A stretch of DNA of 64,000 bases from positions 992,001-1,056,000 of the forward strand of contig JAUFSD010000009.1 of assembly GCA_033030425.1 (NCBI GenBank), written 5' to 3'. The translations under genes and the position numbers were made by a program. The notes beneath the pieces were generated by a model. The model was not told the origin of the DNA. It was given only the letters and a program-made list of their open reading frames with translations, and did no database searches. The first letter of the stretch is position 1. The number at the start of each line of letters is the position of its first letter. Shown here one piece after another: positions 50,016 through 60,639 of this stretch. This DNA comes from Verpa conica (lineage: Eukaryota > Ascomycota > Pezizomycetes > Pezizales > Morchellaceae).

Positions 50016-51566
50016 CTAAGCGGATAGCTCAGTCCGTCTCCTCTTATCCCCATCACTCGGGTCCTCGTTCTCCCGTCGTCTAGGTGGTGAGCGGGGTCTC
50101 TTCCTATCTCGGTCTCTGTCTCCCCTATCGTCTCGTCGTCTCGGTGATCGTGAGCGTTTCCTGTCCCTATCCCTGTCGCCGCCGTATCGGCGGTCGTCCC
50201 TGCGGTCGTCTCTGTCTCGATAGCTGGGGGGGTCACGTGAGTCTCTATCGCCTCCACGGTACCTGTCACCACCTCTATCACCATGGCCGCCTTCGCGGTC
50301 TCTTCGCAGCCCTTCTGGGGGTCTTCGGCCCCCAAAGTCATGATCTTTATTGCCTCTTTCATGATCTCTAAACCGGTCACCTCCCGGAGGTCCACCCCGG
50401 GATTCTCGTCTCTGCCGCCAGTCATCATCGCCTCCACGCTCTTTCTGTTTATCTGGCATGAATCTCTCGTCATCCCTCATCCCCCCCATCTTCTCCGTAG
50501 CCCTCCTGTTACTCCCACTCTTATCAAACCATGGGCTTCCACCGTTCTGCATACTAGTGTCCTCAGCCGTAAGATGCGTCCACCTCGTCCGCCCCCTCTT
50601 TCCGACCTCGTCCCCTCGCACTTGCATGTACTTTGGTAGCACATCACGGTTCTTCACCTCATCTTCGACAGGCGCGGTTGCATAGTCCTTCTTGAGAATC
50701 TCAGAGTCGTCTTGGTAAAAAGCACCCTTGTGATAGTATTTCTGTAAGAAGCCCATCTGCCCACGACTCTCCTTTTTTTCCTCGCGCTGTTTCTGCACAA
50801 ACTCCAAGTCCTCCTTGCGGCGTAGATCAGGGTCCATGTTGCGTCGGCGCTCTATCTCTTCCCGCTCCTTCTCAATTGTCTCCAGCGCTTCTCGCTCCCG
50901 CTTTACCCGCATCAGTTCACGGAGCTTCCAAGCCGCACGTTCAGCCACAGGGTCAAGGTCGTCGGTATCGTCGACACCGGTGCCATCGTCATCGTCATCC
51001 CAGCCTTTGCGACCGGCAGCCTTTGCTTCAAGATCGCGGCGGATGTGTTCCTCTAGTAATGCTTTACTCTCCGCCTTCTGCCGTGCCTCCTCTTCGGCCT
51101 TCTTTTTCGCGGCGGCTTCGGGGGCCTCGATTGTAGATACAGCTGCAGCATTGCGTTTGTTCTTTGAGATGAAGGTAGGTCGGAGGAGGACCTTCTTTGG
51201 GGCTTCCTCCTCCTCCTCCTCCTCCTCTTCTTCAGAGGTATATTCACTACTACTCTCCTTCTCTGCCTCCTTCTCTGCCTCCTCCTTTGCGATCTCTGCT
51301 GCAAGTGCTGCTTCTGATGCTGCTCGTGTTTCCTCGTCTTTTCGGGATTGTTCGAAGCGTTTATTTAGGTCGACTTTTTTGAGAGCTGAAGAAACAATCG
51401 CGGGGGTGGCGTCGGGTTTTATAGTAGGCTTTTGCTGGGGAGCATCGGAGTCGGAGGCTTCAGAACCGGAGGCTTCGGAGGTGTCGGACTGTTCTGGAGC
51501 TGTAGGTTTTCCAGGACGGTAGCGGGCGGGCTTGACCGGATTTGCGGTCATGCGTTTTGGGGGCAT
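50016..51566 (-). CDS. MFAP1: spliceosomal protein MFAP1 with Arg/Asp-rich tail
   Basis: Splicing factor of the spliceosomal B complex. A single exon gives 516 residues. The N terminus (MPPKRMTANPVKPARYRPGK) is followed by an acidic/Glu tract (SSSEYTSEEEEEEEEEE), then the MFAP1 core: VLLRPTFISKNKRN, WDDDDDGTGVDDTDDLDP, AWKLRELMRVKREREALET, ERRRNMDPDLRRKEDLEF, MGFLQKYYHKGAFYQDD and GKRGRTRWTHLTAEDTS. From about residue 370 a long Arg/Asp/Gly-rich tail (YRDRDDRRDDRRYGGDRDRD, RKRSRSPRRR) replaces the short C terminus of animal MFAP1. Divergent from YTM1, 236 bp apart. Confidence 0.92.
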   Translation of the reverse strand: MPPKRMTANPVKPARYRPGKPTAPEQSDTSEASGSEASDSDAPQQKPTIKPDATPAIVSSALKKVDLNKRFEQSRKDEETRAASEAALAAEIAKEEAEKEAEKESSSEYTSEEEEEEEEEEAPKKVLLRPTFISKNKRNAAAVSTIEAPEAAAKKKAEEEARQKAESKALLEEHIRRDLEAKAAGRKGWDDDDDGTGVDDTDDLDPVAERAAWKLRELMRVKREREALETIEKEREEIERRRNMDPDLRRKEDLEFVQKQREEKKESRGQMGFLQKYYHKGAFYQDDSEILKKDYATAPVEDEVKNRDVLPKYMQVRGDEVGKRGRTRWTHLTAEDTSMQNGGSPWFDKSGSNRRATEKMGGMRDDERFMPDKQKERGGDDDWRQRRESRGGPPGGDRFRDHERGNKDHDFGGRRPPEGLRRDREGGHGDRGGDRYRGGDRDSRDPPSYRDRDDRRDDRRYGGDRDRDRKRSRSPRRRDDRGDRDRDRKRPRSPPRRRENEDPSDGDKRRRTELSA

Positions 51567-51802
51567 GGCGGCGGTGGTGGTGGGGGGGGTCTTTGAGAGG
51601 AGAGAAGGGGGAGGAGTCTTTGGGAAGAAGAGGGGAGGTGTTGTCAGGTCTTAGGGGAGCTCTGGGAGACGTGATGGATGAGGTCTTGATATCAACTGTT
51701 ACCCGGTCATGCAGATATCTTTTTTCTCTCTGGATTTCAAGTCAATCAATCACTGATATCAAGACACTCCAATTGGAACCCCCACCCAACATAGCTGCAG
51801 GA
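51567..51802. promoter_or_regulatory. compact divergent MFAP1/YTM1 promoter
   Basis: 236 bp separate the two start codons, so the genes share a promoter region. The frame is open from 51542 into YTM1 but the upstream part has no family resemblance. Confidence 0.5.
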
Positions 51803-53155
51803 ATGGATACAGAAATAGATACAGTCCCTTCTGCTACACCTCAGGTCCAGGTTAAATTCGTTACTCGTCACCCTGACATTGCGGTCCCCACCGTTCCAAT
51901 ACTCGTCCCATTAAACCTGAAGCGTTATGGCCTCTCGCAGATTATCAACCATCTTCTCGACACACCCACTCCTGTGCCTTTCGATTTCCTCACTGGGGGT
52001 GCTTTCCTGCGAACCTCTCTCGATTCATATCTTGCACAGAATGGCTTGAGTGCGGAGAGTGTGATTACACTGGAATACGTCCGTGCTGTTGTTCCTCCGA
52101 AATTCCAAGCTGCGTTCCAGCACGACGATTGGGTCTCGAGTGTGAATACAATTGTGCTGGGTGGGGACAGGAACAATACGAGGATACTCTCTGGAAGCTA
52201 TGATGGCATTGCGAGGGTTTGGAATCTGAGCGGACAGGTACTGTCTGAAGCTCCTGGACACACTTCTGCAATCAAGGCAGTGAAATGGGTCAATAATGGC
52301 ACCCAGTCTGTAACAGCTGGAATGGACCGCTCTCTACGCCTCTGGGCTCACGATAATGAGACTGCAGCTATCACACCCCTTGCCGAGCTCCTCGGACACA
52401 GGTCCACCGTTGAGAACATCGCCGTCGACTCACGCACAACTCAGATCCTCTCTGCATCTGCCGACTCTACCGTCGGTCTCTGGAGCACCCTCGCCTCCGA
52501 CTCTCCTGTAGCCCCAGCAGACATCCTCCCTCCAAAACCAAAGAAGCGAAAAACGAGCGTTTCTGTTATCGCTGCCCGCAATGTACCTAGATATGGTCCT
52601 CTTAGTCTGCTGACAGGCCATTTATCGCCTGTGTCAGGTGTTACTTTTGACCCTAAGGATGTGACAGTGGCATACTCTGTTTCGTGGGACCACACAATCC
52701 GAACTTGGGACCTGGCTACACAATCTCTTGTTGACACAAGAACTACTCAGCATCCTATTCTCTCTATTTGTGCTCTTCCAAAGCTCTCACTACTCGCCTG
52801 TGGGTCTTCTGCCCGCCATATCACACTTCATGATCCGAGGGAGTCTGCGTCTACGGTTGCGACTAGCACATTGAGGGGTCATACAAATGCTGTGTCTGCG
52901 TTGTGTGCGGATAGAGATAGTGAGTGGCAGATTGTTTCGTCTGGGCATGATGGGACAGTGCGAGTGTGGGATGTTAGGGCTGCTGGGGAGAGTATGTTTA
53001 CTATCAAACGAGAGGGCGAGGGGGTCACAGGGAAAGAGAAGGTGTTTGATGTGGAGTGGAGTGAGATTGGGATCGTATCCGGGGGAGAGGATAAGAGAGT
53101 TCAGATCAATGAGACTCCTAAAGGTGGGGAGGAACCAGGTACGGCGAAGCTGTAG
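51803..53155 (+). CDS. YTM1: ribosome biogenesis WD40 protein Ytm1 (WDR12)
   Basis: Subunit of the Ytm1-Erb1-Nop7 (PeBoW) complex needed for 27S pre-rRNA processing; removed from pre-60S by the AAA ATPase Rea1. A single exon gives 450 residues. The NLE/UBL domain (about 15-100) reads VQVKFVTRHPDIAVPTVPIL, LKRYGLSQIINHLLDTPTPV, DFLTGGAFLRTSLDSYLAQN and ITLEYVRAVVPP; Glu91 in LEYVRA is at the position that contacts the Rea1 MIDAS metal in yeast. WD repeats follow from HDDWVSSVNTIVLGG, with SGSYDGIARVWNLSG, SVTAGMDRSLRLWAHD and SSGHDGTVRVWDVRA. The ATG at 51803 gives the normal N terminus. Confidence 0.94.
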   Translation: MDTEIDTVPSATPQVQVKFVTRHPDIAVPTVPILVPLNLKRYGLSQIINHLLDTPTPVPFDFLTGGAFLRTSLDSYLAQNGLSAESVITLEYVRAVVPPKFQAAFQHDDWVSSVNTIVLGGDRNNTRILSGSYDGIARVWNLSGQVLSEAPGHTSAIKAVKWVNNGTQSVTAGMDRSLRLWAHDNETAAITPLAELLGHRSTVENIAVDSRTTQILSASADSTVGLWSTLASDSPVAPADILPPKPKKRKTSVSVIAARNVPRYGPLSLLTGHLSPVSGVTFDPKDVTVAYSVSWDHTIRTWDLATQSLVDTRTTQHPILSICALPKLSLLACGSSARHITLHDPRESASTVATSTLRGHTNAVSALCADRDSEWQIVSSGHDGTVRVWDVRAAGESMFTIKREGEGVTGKEKVFDVEWSEIGIVSGGEDKRVQINETPKGGEEPGTAKL

Positions 53156-53253
53156 TTTTATGTGTACAATAACTAAAAGTAATGATTGTTTTTTCATTTC
53201 CTTTTTTTTGTAATTTCTATAGACCAAAAACTATATTATGGAAAGGGGACTGT

Positions 53254-54468
53254 CTATAGCTTCTCAAATACGGCTTGCATCCAGCATCTATACATCTTGA
53301 GCTGTCGCTTTCGGTTTACTAATAGACGTCTATCAACACCCATTTCTCGTGCTATGAAGCCGCCGAAATCACCTTCGGGAAACTTTTTTTGTCCCCCCCC
53401 TGGCTTTGCTATTGTGGTGATTGGTTCTTGTGTATTTTCCTCATGCCTCTCCTCTGTCTCTGTCCCTGTCTTCTCTCTTTCTTTTATTTCCCCATCCTCA
53501 GTCTTATAATTCACCTCCTGAGTCTGCCCTGCCTCACCCGTAAATATCTTCCTCAACTCCCACTGCTCAAAGAAATAAACCCTCGTCCCATCCCCTCGAA
53601 CATAAAAATTCTCATCTAGATACCGCCCCGCCTTAAATCTCACCTGCGCAAGATCCCCTCTCCCATAATCCCTAAATAGCACTTTCCCCCCCTTCTTTAA
53701 CATCCTCTTCACATTCCTCAACGCCGCCGACCATTGCTCTGGCGCAAGTGCCGAAAACACAAATACCATGATAACCACATCTACAGTACCAACTCCAACT
53801 CCCTCCGGTAGATTATCCGGTTTCGAAAGATCATACACCGACGCCTCCACCACACCCTTCCCCCAATTCTCTATAAATAAATTTTGCGCCCTCACGACCT
53901 CCACAGCCTTAGCACTGAAGTCGCACCCATGTATCCTAAAGCCCACATTCCTATTCTGCGCTAACACCGGAAACAACGTATTTCCGGCGCCGCAGCCAAG
54001 CTCAACCATCAATACATCACCAGCACCCTCTTTCGTCGCCTCTGCTAGGATAGGGAATTCTTGCTGTAGCCATTTACGGTCCTTGAAGAAGTTGTCTTTA
54101 TTATTTTTGTAGAACAAGTCCCACCATTTAGCGGGGTCGGACATGAAGCGTTTTTTGTCCGAGTCGCTGACGGGTTTGGAGCGCTGGGTGGCGTATTGAG
54201 TGAGGGAGTAGGCTTTGTAGGCGGCATCTGTTTCAACATGGTCCCAGGCGTTGAAGGTGAATACTTCTTCTTCCGAGAGGAGGAGCCGAGAGCCGAATTG
54301 GAAGGGGGGCGAGTTCTTGGGGCCGTCAGGGTGGATGTGGAGGGGTGCAGGTAAAGGTGAGGGTGAGAGTGAGGGTGGGGGTGAGAGTGTAGTTGAGGGG
54401 TTATCGAGGGCGAGCTGGGTGAGATCTGGGAGAGCTGAGGCTACTTCAGGAGGTATTTCAGACGGCAT
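53254..54468 (-). CDS. TRM140: tRNA N3-methylcytidine methyltransferase
   Basis: SAM-dependent methyltransferase (yeast Abp140/Trm140, human METTL2) modifying C32 of Thr/Ser tRNAs. A single exon gives 404 residues. Conserved blocks: FTFNAWDHVETDAAYKAYSL, DPAKWWDLFYKNNKDNFFKD, KWLQQEFP, motif I VMVELGCGAGNTLFPVL, HGCDFSAKAVEVV, VIMVFVFSALAPEQWSAALR, LKKGGKVLFRDYGRGDLAQV, RFKAGRYLDENFYVRGDGTR and the C-terminal VNRKRQLKMYRCWMQAVF. It lacks the actin-binding N terminus of yeast Abp140. Convergent with YTM1, 98 bp between stop codons. Confidence 0.93.
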   Translation of the reverse strand: MPSEIPPEVASALPDLTQLALDNPSTTLSPPPSLSPSPLPAPLHIHPDGPKNSPPFQFGSRLLLSEEEVFTFNAWDHVETDAAYKAYSLTQYATQRSKPVSDSDKKRFMSDPAKWWDLFYKNNKDNFFKDRKWLQQEFPILAEATKEGAGDVLMVELGCGAGNTLFPVLAQNRNVGFRIHGCDFSAKAVEVVRAQNLFIENWGKGVVEASVYDLSKPDNLPEGVGVGTVDVVIMVFVFSALAPEQWSAALRNVKRMLKKGGKVLFRDYGRGDLAQVRFKAGRYLDENFYVRGDGTRVYFFEQWELRKIFTGEAGQTQEVNYKTEDGEIKEREKTGTETEERHEENTQEPITTIAKPGGGQKKFPEGDFGGFIAREMGVDRRLLVNRKRQLKMYRCWMQAVFEKL

Positions 54469-54886
54469 GGTGGTGTATGGGGGTTTTTATATAGGGACTT
54501 CTATATGGAGGATCTCAGATGCCCCGCGATGGTGGGGCTATTTGTCTTTAAGCCACACTTGGAACCCTAGCCCTGGGTCATGGTTAGTCACTCGCCTGTA
54601 ATTGTGTTTACTTTATGTACTTGTTTAGCTCTTGGGTGCTTAAGAAGTGGAAGAATTTTCATTGGGACATTAAGAGGAGGGTGGATGAAGGGGAGTGTCT
54701 TGTAGGACGGGGCGACTATACTTGTCACTACATGTACTATTCCGTACGAGTATAACTAACAAGAGCAGCCAGAGTACATTAAATATAATAGCTAGAGTAG
54801 AAAGGCATTGGATGCCGAGAGATTTTTGATTGTAGAGTATTATGAAAGGTATATAAAGCGCCTATCTAGAATTACTGCGTAACATC
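54469..54886. other. intergenic
   Basis: 418 bp between the TRM140 start and the RSA4 stop; presumed TRM140 promoter and RSA4 3' UTR. No motif recognised. Confidence 0.4.
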
Positions 54887-56639
54887 CTAATACTTCCATA
54901 ACCGTACCGCCTAAGGCACAAAAACACAATATTAGCACCAGTCTCAAAGTCCGGTAAGGGCGACCATTTACCTTATCCTTCCCACCGCTCGCAACCTTCT
55001 TCCCATCTGGACTCCAATCAACAGCAAACACCTCGTCTTGATGCCCAGGGAGATCCGTATGTAGTTTTCCAGTTTTGACATCCCATATCTTTAATGTTGT
55101 ATCCTTAGATGAGGAGACAAGGAGTCTGGAGTCTGCTGAGAAACAGCTGTTTTCCACTCTACCATTAGAATAATATTTTTTATTAGAGAAACCTTAGATT
55201 TACCATTGATAAACGGGTGCTACGTGCCCACGGAGGCTGTAGATGAACTTGCCATCCCTGGAATTCCAGAGCTTGACATGGTTATCGAATGATGCAGAGG
55301 CAATCAACCTCCCATCTGGGGAAAACGTAACATGGTTCACCAACTTCTGATGCCCCAAGAGCCTTGCGATGGGCTTAGTGCCCTTCTTTGGCTCCCATAG
55401 GTACATCGTAAAGTCATCACTCGCGGTAACGAGGCGCTCCACAAGCTCACCGCCAATAGTAGCAGCCTTCTCATACCTCTCCCTCGCCTTTCGAACTTTA
55501 TCCTCATCCGTCGCAGGTACCTGGCCAGTATGATCATGGTACGCAGTCCTTAGAGCAAAATCCGTCGATAATGCAATATGGTTAACCCAATGTGCATGGG
55601 AATTTAAGCTATGCAGTAACTTCCCCTCCTTCGGGTCCCAAATCTTGATAGTCTTATCTTGACTCGCCGAATATATCCACCCCTGCCCACCCCACTTTAC
55701 ACAAGTGACTGCTGCCGAGTGAGAAGACATGCAAATCTCCACCCGTCTCAGGGTCGAATTCCAGACACGGATAGTTTGGTCCTTTGAAGAAGACACAAAA
55801 CGGGCATTGTTAGGATCGGACTGAAGATGATACGGCTCCCATGAAAGCCCAGTAATCCATTTCGTATGCCCTTTCATTGCGTCTCCGAGGGCCTTCCCAG
55901 TTTTTGCATCCCAAAGACGGAGAGTATTGTCCATGCTCCCCGTAGCTATATACCTTGCGTCTGGACTCCAGGACACTACAAGAACCCAGGACTTGTGGCC
56001 CTTGAGAGTATGCATGGGGGTTTCTGTATCACAGTCCCATATCCGAGCAGTACCATCACCACTACCTGTAACCATCCGTGCTGAAGAGGTAGGCGAGAAC
56101 TGTGTCGCCAGGATCGCATCTCCATGTCCTGCTATCGCAGCTGAACACCGAGAAACAGCGCGGACACGGAAGACGGCTTGGGGGGTATAGACGAGCGTCA
56201 GTACATCCTCGGTAGTCTTATGACCAGGCTTGAGGACAGAAGTCCAGAGGTCATTTGTTATGTCGATAATGGGAGAATCGGTGTTTGTAAGGGATGTGAG
56301 GAGGGAAAAGGTGTATGGGACACGGTCGTCTTCCTGATAATGTAAAAGAGATTGTTAATACTTTTAGAGAATTAGAGATTAGGGAGAGGGGGAAGGGTCC
56401 ATAGAAGAGTCACTTACTGTTCCGAGAAGTTTGTTAACTAACAGATCTAACTGCTGTGCCGTTGTGTTCCCAGGAATATGTAGCTCTCCTCCGAGTTGAG
56501 CACCAGTGTCCGACGCTTGCAAGTGGACAACCACATTCGGGACATTTTCGGGGATGAGGACAATTTTCTGTTGCGCCTGAGATATCTTGGACTCTGCAAG
56601 CTTTTGGCGTTTACTCTTGGGGGGTAGTACAGTTGCCAT
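54887..56639 (-). CDS. RSA4: Notchless WD40 protein Rsa4 (NLE1)
   Basis: Pre-60S maturation factor removed by the AAA ATPase Rea1. Minus-strand exons 56418-56639, 55204-56333, 54972-55146 and 54887-54910 give 516 residues (yeast has 515). The NLE/UBL domain reads VVVHLQASDTGAQLGGELHI, LDLLVNKLLGT-EDDRVPYTF, LKPGHKTTEDVLTLVYTPQA and VFRVRAVSRCSAAIAGHGDA. Eight WD repeats follow, e.g. TGSGDGTARIWDCDTETPMH, ATGSMDNTLRLWDAKTGKAL, SASQDKTIKIWDPKEGKLLH, SASFDNHVKLWNSRDGKFIY and SSSKDTTLKIWDVKTGKLH. The last exon codes for only AVRLWKY; it was placed by homology to the conserved end. Confidence 0.94.
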
Positions 56640-57187
56640 TGCGAATATGTATAGGTGTGTAGTTTGGCTGGTGAGGGTTGGTGGGGTGAAGTTTATAGCT
56701 ATGGAGGAATTAATTTTTCGAGATCACGTGAGAAGAGCCGCAGCCTTGGCAACTGCGGGTGCATCTGTCTCTTTCCAATGTATAAGAGCCCTTCACCATC
56801 AACACCTTTTATTAGCGTGTCATAGACTATTCTATAGAATCCCAAGGAAACAGGCTCTGATGTATAGGCTCAGAGACCAAACTACACAGAAATACAGTAC
56901 ATGTAGTTTAGTAATGCAATCAAGTAATCTTGCCATACACACAAAAGAACTCTCTAAAAGAACACCGATTGCAACACAACCATAGCCCTGTTAATGTCCC
57001 CAAAATTGGTAGAAGAAAAATAAAATAGAATCCGCTCTATTTCCTATGAAATTATTAGTGTAGGTACTCACTTATACGGTTTACAGTACATACCAAAAGA
57101 CAACTTTTACAACACTTTACTCAACTTCTAATTTCTAGTGTCTTTCTTTTCCTCCAACTTGGGCATAGCTCGTGGTCTTCTTAAAAC
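56640..57187. other. intergenic
   Basis: 548 bp upstream of RSA4 and downstream of the unrecognised basic gene. A plus-strand frame at 56587-56985 shows no family resemblance. Confidence 0.4.
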
Positions 57188-58595
57188 TCAGGTATACCGG
57201 AATACCATCCCCCTAAGCTGTGCGGCCTGTACCGCATTCATTGGTTTTGGGCTAGCAATATCTATGGCTCTAGAGAATTTTGTGGCATAAATCTCCACAT
57301 TGCTCTGTTCTTCAGTAGATTTATCCCTGAATTTCCTATTCTCTGGGTTGAATAAGAAACCAACCGGAGGCGGTGTTTTTCGATACGTCTTTTTCTTTCT
57401 CGGCTCTTGAGAGTCTAGCTGGGTAGGTATGGTGAAGGAAGTACTTGTATACAACGTTCTAGTTTCTGATTCTGGCCTAGGTGTTTCAGCTTCAGATTCT
57501 AGACGAAACAGAAAATATCCAAAGTTGGAAAGTGATCCATCAGCCATGTACTGGAAATCTGTATTCAAATAATTCATATCATCTCTACAAACTAACTGGG
57601 TGGCGCCAGATGTTGCCGTTGGCTCTTCAAACTCACTACCCGCATAGTTAATATCTATATATGAGAATGGGAACAAGGGCCCGAGAGCAAAGCAAGGAAG
57701 GGGAGGAATGAAGACATGGGGAAACAAACTCTTTGAGAGATTCGTAAAAGAAATCGCTATAGCCATCAGGGTACCCTGAAATTTGATCCCGAAGTGATCC
57801 CCCAAAAGACCTATATGCATCTCTTGACTTTAAGCGTGTTTGTAAAAATTTCTCCTCTTTCGAAATCATACGCTGTGGTAGATCAGCCTCCACAGAACTC
57901 AGCACCCCATAAGTACATGCTCTTTCCGCCTCCTGGAACCTTTCAGTAAGATCTCGTATAGATGCTTTCGGAGGCATCAATTTTCTCTTTATTTCAGCAA
58001 AAGCAGACTCCTTTCTATCCTCACCCATCCGTAAACCTCTGTCTATCAGGCTCGGTGGTGTCGCTTTTTTCTTTCTCCATTTGCTGCGAGGATTTAATTT
58101 TGACCTGGCTGATGTTTGCCCATCCGACGATGCTAATTGGCTAAAGAATGACGATGGTAGTATTCGAGCCACTGGAGGTGTTGATGTTGTTAGGCTATTG
58201 TCTGTATCTATAATTGTACTATTACTGCTGATAGTACCATCGTGATCAAAGCCATTGCTTGTATTCTTAGTGGTACGATTCCTTCGTCTTCTATGTGAGA
58301 ATTTCAGGAATCTCCTCCTCGGTGGTGCTACTCTCTCAAATTTCTGGCTAGATTTAGCTTGATCTGCGGCGTTTTCAATAAATAGCCTGGCTCGAGCGAG
58401 AACTGATTTTCCAAGGCGGTGAAAGGCAGAACGAGTAGCAAGATTGTTGGATTTTTGAAGCGGTGGTGTCTGATTACGGGTGCTTGAGAGAGATTCGTAT
58501 TTATCAATTAGCGAAAGTACCTTTGAAGCGAGTCTCCGCGTGATAGTAGAGCCTCGGCTCACAGGCTGCGTTTGAGAGTTTGGAGACGAATCCAT
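57188..58595 (-). CDS. unrecognised basic protein
   Basis: Minus-strand exons 57730-58595 and 57188-57635 give 437 residues; the 94-bp intron (GTTTGT...GGTAG, TTAAC branch) splits an Asp codon. I do not recognise a family. The N-terminal two thirds is basic and Ser-rich, with clusters PPRRRFLKFSHRRRRNR and LNPRSKWRKKK that could serve as nuclear signals, and a helix RDLTERFQEAERACTYGVLS. The C-terminal part (DDMNYLNTDFQYMADGSLSN, KKTYRKTPPPVGFLFNPENR, FSRAIDIASPKPMNAVQAAQ) looks folded in part. The long open first exon and the frame-keeping junction argue that it is real. Confidence 0.65.
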
Positions 58596-60639
58596 TCTTT
58601 CTCTATCTATCGTATACCAACCACAGTTATGATTTACAGGTAATTCGAATAATTAGAGATGGTGGTTTAATTGAGCCTTACAGATTTGAGAATGAATCAA
58701 GTTATGAGAAAGATGTAGCAATTATGAGGTTAAAGGACGGCTTTTGATCTAGGGATTTACTAATTCACGGAACTACATACATGTAGTAACCGTGTCTTTA
58801 TAAGACTGAACCCTAAAGCAAACAAATATAACCCCCAAAAGACCAGGCACACCTAGAACGTCAGTGATGCGATTATTCTTGCCTTCAAAGTCCTCAAACA
58901 TAAATAAGAGCAAAATAAACGGACCCAGGGGGTGTTTTGAAAAGTCTACTTTATGACAGAAATCCCACCATGAGTGACAGGTCATGATGCACAGGAGCTA
59001 CATGTAGCTTTTAAATGTTGGAAAGATAAACTGCTACTAGTTACACGAAACTCAGTGTTATGGTACAATCAGATTCATCAGCCATTAGGTCTGTCTGAAA
59101 ATGCAACGGACCCAAAGGGCTGGTTCGGTGCCATCTGACTGTAGTCCCTAAAGCACATAGTACTGTCCAAATCCCCACAGTTTCCTCCGAGAACGGTGGC
59201 TACAACAAAATTCAAAATAGCTCGATCATTTGCTTGTACCATTTTTACATGTGCCTTGGTTTCAAGTAAGTTCTTCCTTACCCCTCCCTAATTCCACGTA
59301 GGAACAATAATTGATTTTTCTAAAGCCTAGCATGTTGTGAACTATATATCGGCTTTGCCTATATATACAGTTGAGGGGAAAAAGTGTCCAAACGCTAATT
59401 CATCAGATCTTGGCGTGTTTTAGCACTCGTATCTATGCTTCTAGGCTAAGAGGCTAGTATTTTTGTAAAAAAAAATTAGGCTTCAAATGCAAGCTATGAG
59501 GGGTTTATTTATATAGGGAACTTTACTTTCACAACTATCAAAGCTTATATCTAGTCTATACATTTTTGAGATGCTCCTGCCCTCTATAGTGGTTTTTGTG
59601 TGCGTGTATTTGAATAAGTGGAAAAATGATAAAAAGGGCTATACTAGGTATTATAGACCCCATATTACTTGCCATCTTATAAAATATATTTTTTACTGCC
59701 TAAATTTGCATATTTATCCCTAAATATGGCCGCATTTTTGACCGTAGGGGAGGGAGATTCTGGCTGTCTTTCTTCACCCCATATACACCTAGAGATCTCT
59801 CCTAGAACATATCAAGAGCCCAAATGATGAATATCTTTTCTCTATAACATATTCTTTGAGCGCCGAGACTCAATTATCTCACCTAAAACAGGTCTAAAAC
59901 AGGTCTCAGCGCGTTTGGACACTTTCTGCCCATCACTGTACAGGAAGTTTAATCTAGAGTTACACGGCACTACGTAAGTCGACTTCTTTAGGAGGTATTT
60001 AGCGTGCGTACTAACTGTTGTAGAAATTTTTAGGATGTGGATTTGAAGTAAAAGGAATATTTTGTGCCTTAATATCTAAACAATCATGTTCAAACTTTTA
60101 TTAAAATTAGGGGGTACGGTGCTATAGGTAAAGAGGGGCTTGGGTAGAGACAAAGGAGTTTTTTTAGACTCTCCCTACTTTTGAGTGGTTGAGTTTTCTT
60201 CTTTTTCCTTGAATAATTGAGGAGTTGCACGTCCTCAGGGCAAGCGTGAATGATATCACTAAAAATAATTTCTTCGATTTGAACTTATGTTTGCCCAATA
60301 GTGGCTTGAGAGCAAGAAGATCTCGGAATAACTACTCTACTTAATATTATATCAGGCTTTAGGACGGCTTCCTTCCCTGGATCAAGAGAAAAGTAAAAAA
60401 GCTCTCATTAATGGAGTCACAGACGGAGGCACAATTCCAACCAAAACCAGAAGGTTACTTTGTTTGAAAGGTGGCACTGGTAGGATTGTGTGGCAGTATG
60501 AAGAATTATTTCCATTTCTTGCCGTACGAAGTTCGCCAACCCGTGAAAGTCCGCAAGGCATCACCTCTCGCTAAACCCTAGTATAACAGGCACATTCAAC
60601 TAGATAGCCCGATAACAAAAATCCCCATGGAGGCCTCAA
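58596..60639. other. intergenic with one MITE
   Basis: 2-kb AT-rich spacer between the unrecognised gene and POP1. It holds the TA-flanked element at 59368-59938; the rest shows no gene. Confidence 0.45.
59368..59938. mobile_element. TA-flanked inverted-repeat element (B2)
   Basis: 571 bp. Termini CAGTTGAGGGGAAAAAGTGT (left) and inverted CAGTGATGGGCAGAAAGTGT (right), both reaching CCAAACGC; TA on both flanks. The interior resembles B1 at 46157-48027. No transposase frame; probably a non-autonomous Tc1/mariner-type element. Confidence 0.8.

Noticed and set aside
50084..51522. Long plus-strand frames, including a 235-residue Ser-rich one
   Set aside because: Shadows of the Arg/Glu-rich MFAP1 coding strand.
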